A stretch of 27,097 nucleotides of DNA from JALENY01 sp036310185 (GTDB lineage Bacteria; Bacillota; Clostridia; Lachnospirales; Lachnospiraceae). The notes under the pieces are model-generated. The model ran no database searches. It was not told the origin of the DNA and saw only the letters and a program-made list of their open reading frames with translations. Each line of letters begins with the position of its first letter. The stretch's first letter is position 1. The stretch lies in contig JAXJSH010000077.1 of the NCBI GenBank assembly GCA_036310185.1, positions 1 to 27,097 on the forward strand. The letters run 5' to 3'. The translations under genes were made by a program, and so were the position numbers. This document shows positions 25,739-27,097 of the stretch, piece after piece.

Positions 25739-26539
25739 TTATTCCTCCGCCAGAATCTCGCCCACGGCGCGATAAATCAATACCTCTGCCAGATGCTTCC
25801 GGTACTTTGCACTTCCTCTCATATTCGACCCGTAAGAAAAAGTTTCCGCCGCTTCCCCTGCATAAGTTCTTAATTCATCTTCAGAACAGTCTTTTCTGAT
25901 TTTCCATTGTTTTTCAATAAGAGCTGCTCTCTGCGGTCTTGCCCCAACTGAAAAATACCATGTCTGTTCTTCATTGTTTTCCGCTTTCGCCGCTGCACAG
26001 GCAAGAATCGGAAAATCTGTCTGCGTAATACGCATGGAAGTATAACACAGTCTTCTCTGATCTTTCTTAATCACGATGGACACAAGAATATCCTTATCCT
26101 TTTTTGCAGCAGCAAATTCAGTCAGCGGAATCACTCCGCCCTTATAAAGTTCCACATATGTATCAAGGACCAATAAACAGGTAAGCACATCGGAAAAACC
26201 ATATCTTCCGTATATACTCCCCCCAACCGTTGCCTGATTTCGAAACGGAACCCCTACAATATGGCGGACACATTCTGCTATGCCATCACCAAACATATCT
26301 CTTAATCCGCTGTGCAGTTCCAGCTGACGAAGGGTACACATGGCACCAATACGAAAGGCCTCCTCCGTCTCTTCAATCTGATCCAGACCCAGATTGGACA
26401 GATCAATGATTGTTTTTATTTTTTTGTCACCCAGGCGAAGCCACATCATACCGCCTGCAATACGGGCGCTTCTGGCCTGGTTCAATGTGTAGGCTTCCTC
26501 CAGTGATTCTGCTTTTACATAATTCTGAATCGTTAACAA
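25739..26539 (-). CDS. Molybdenum hydroxylase FAD-binding subunit
   Basis: The 266-residue protein is the CO-dehydrogenase/xanthine dehydrogenase flavoprotein subunit. FAD-loop regions are RIAGGMMWLRLG (26-37) and NQATVGGSIYG (101-111). Both depart from the common AGGTDL and ATxGGNI forms, resembling the short YgfM-type subunit. It would deliver electrons to NAD+ or another acceptor. The start is TTG at 26537-26539, supported by AAAGGAG at correct distance. It is first in the operon, behind a well-formed promoter. Confidence 0.88.
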   Translation of the reverse strand: MLTIQNYVKAESLEEAYTLNQARSARIAGGMMWLRLGDKKIKTIIDLSNLGLDQIEETEEAFRIGAMCTLRQLELHSGLRDMFGDGIAECVRHIVGVPFRNQATVGGSIYGRYGFSDVLTCLLVLDTYVELYKGGVIPLTEFAAAKKDKDILVSIVIKKDQRRLCYTSMRITQTDFPILACAAAKAENNEEQTWYFSVGARPQRAALIEKQWKIRKDCSEDELRTYAGEAAETFSYGSNMRGSAKYRKHLAEVLIYRAVGEILAEE

Positions 26540-26585
26540 AATAATTCTCCTTTATTCGTTAATCTGCACGTTTTTCCCTGATTAT

Positions 26586-26614
26586 ATTATAAGACGGAAA
26601 TACCCGATTTTCAA
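26586..26614 (-). promoter_or_regulatory. Sigma-A-type promoter of the molybdenum hydroxylase operon
   Basis: On the minus strand TTGAAA (26609-26614) and TATAAT (26586-26591) are separated by exactly 17 bp. The leader to the TTG start is about 40 nt, too short for a riboswitch. Confidence 0.8.
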
Positions 26615-26701
26615 CCACACGCCCCTGCCCAGACCTGGACTTTCCATCACATTCTGTCAGGAATACACTTTAACCTGCCGGACATATTTGCCTGTAAATA
26701 A

Positions 26702-26754
26702 AAAGTGCGCTTCTGAAACCGGATTTTGATTGTCCGGCACCAAAAGTGCACTTT
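26702..26754 (-). terminator. Possible terminator hairpin upstream of the hydroxylase operon
   Basis: Outer arms aaagtgc (26702-26708) and gcacttt (26748-26754) and inner arms ccgga (26719-26723) and tccgg (26733-26737) pair around internal loops. On the minus strand the 3' arm runs into TTTTTATTT, so it may end a gene beyond the window's right edge. The internal loops make the call weak. Confidence 0.4.
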
Positions 26755-26922
26755 ATATAATCTTATCTCTTTTTGTTTATTTCCCACATCTTTTAAAAGT
26801 GGTAATTCTGCCATTTGCTGTTAATAAAATTATAACTTAAAACAACTCAAACGCAAGTCCCTCTTTAAGCCGAATTTTCTCGCTATTTACCGCTGTTTTT
26901 CCCTTTAAAATTAGTAACTAAG

Positions 26923-26951
26923 ACTTCCCATACCGATACGGTGTGGGAAGT
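26923..26951. other. Strong isolated hairpin in non-coding DNA
   Basis: A 13-bp stem with one G-T wobble (26923-26935 with 26939-26951) and a 3-base loop lies between two TTAGTAA copies (26911-26917, 26957-26963). No T-tract follows on plus. It could be an RNA structure, a protein-binding palindrome or a small mobile repeat. The rest of 26755-27097 is AT-rich with no gene visible. Confidence 0.55.
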
Positions 26952-27097
26952 TTCAGTTAGTAAACTGATAAATAATACCTCCGCTTTACTATTTAAGCAA
27001 ATTGAGATATAAATGCAATTTATTAACATCAGCATACAGTCAGGTTTATTATTTGTTTATATCGAGGAATCGAAATTGTCACTCTGACAAACTGAAA

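Noticed and set aside
26540..26760. Riboswitch controlling the molybdenum hydroxylase operon
   Set aside because: The predicted transcript leader is only about 40 nt; the hairpin at 26702-26754 lies upstream of the promoter.

Overview
The window looks like a chromosomal segment from an anaerobic, spore-forming Clostridia member, most likely a Lachnospiraceae-type genome. The evidence is a complete bacterial V-type ATPase operon, spmA/spmB spore-maturation genes, Firmicutes-style ribosome binding sites, several TTG/GTG starts, and a Bacillus-like cluster (yaaO-type decarboxylase, nucleotide kinase, holB, ricT/yaaT, yabB/trmN6, rsmI). No tRNA, rRNA, CRISPR array, transposase, integrase or phage gene was seen. 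The species cannot be named from the sequence alone.

Layout. Positions 1-409 are non-coding and hold a long imperfect palindrome and a terminator hairpin. Positions 410-9120 (+) are a nine-gene V-type ATPase operon in the order G/H-C-I-K-F-E-A-B-D, ending in a strong terminator. Positions 9171-9676 are an AT-rich non-coding stretch with a cluster of DnaA-box sequences and a dif-like site. trxB (-) follows. Its 5' side (10592-10923) carries three copies of a 37-bp tandem repeat and two palindromes. Then come a membrane-anchored DUF885 metallopeptidase (+) and an orphan LytTR response regulator (+). Next are spmA (-), recQ (-) and spmB (+), so recQ and an inversion split the usual spmAB pair.

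From 16737 to 26539 all genes are on the minus strand and closely packed. Transcription order is a three-subunit molybdenum hydroxylase of the xanthine dehydrogenase family (FAD, 2Fe-2S, Mo), an Orn/Lys/Arg-decarboxylase-like PLP enzyme broken by a one-base frameshift, a guanylate-kinase-like protein, DNA polymerase III delta', RicT with a long charged tail, a tRNA adenine N6-methyltransferase, and rsmI. A well-formed promoter lies just upstream of the hydroxylase operon. Positions 26540-27097 are otherwise non-coding, with two hairpins.

The observations most worth checking are the DnaA-box cluster away from dnaA, the neighbouring dif-like sequence, the decarboxylase frameshift at a T5 tract, the spmA/recQ/spmB rearrangement, the 37-bp repeats in front of trxB, and the RicT tail. 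No wholly new multi-gene system is evident; most genes belong to known families.
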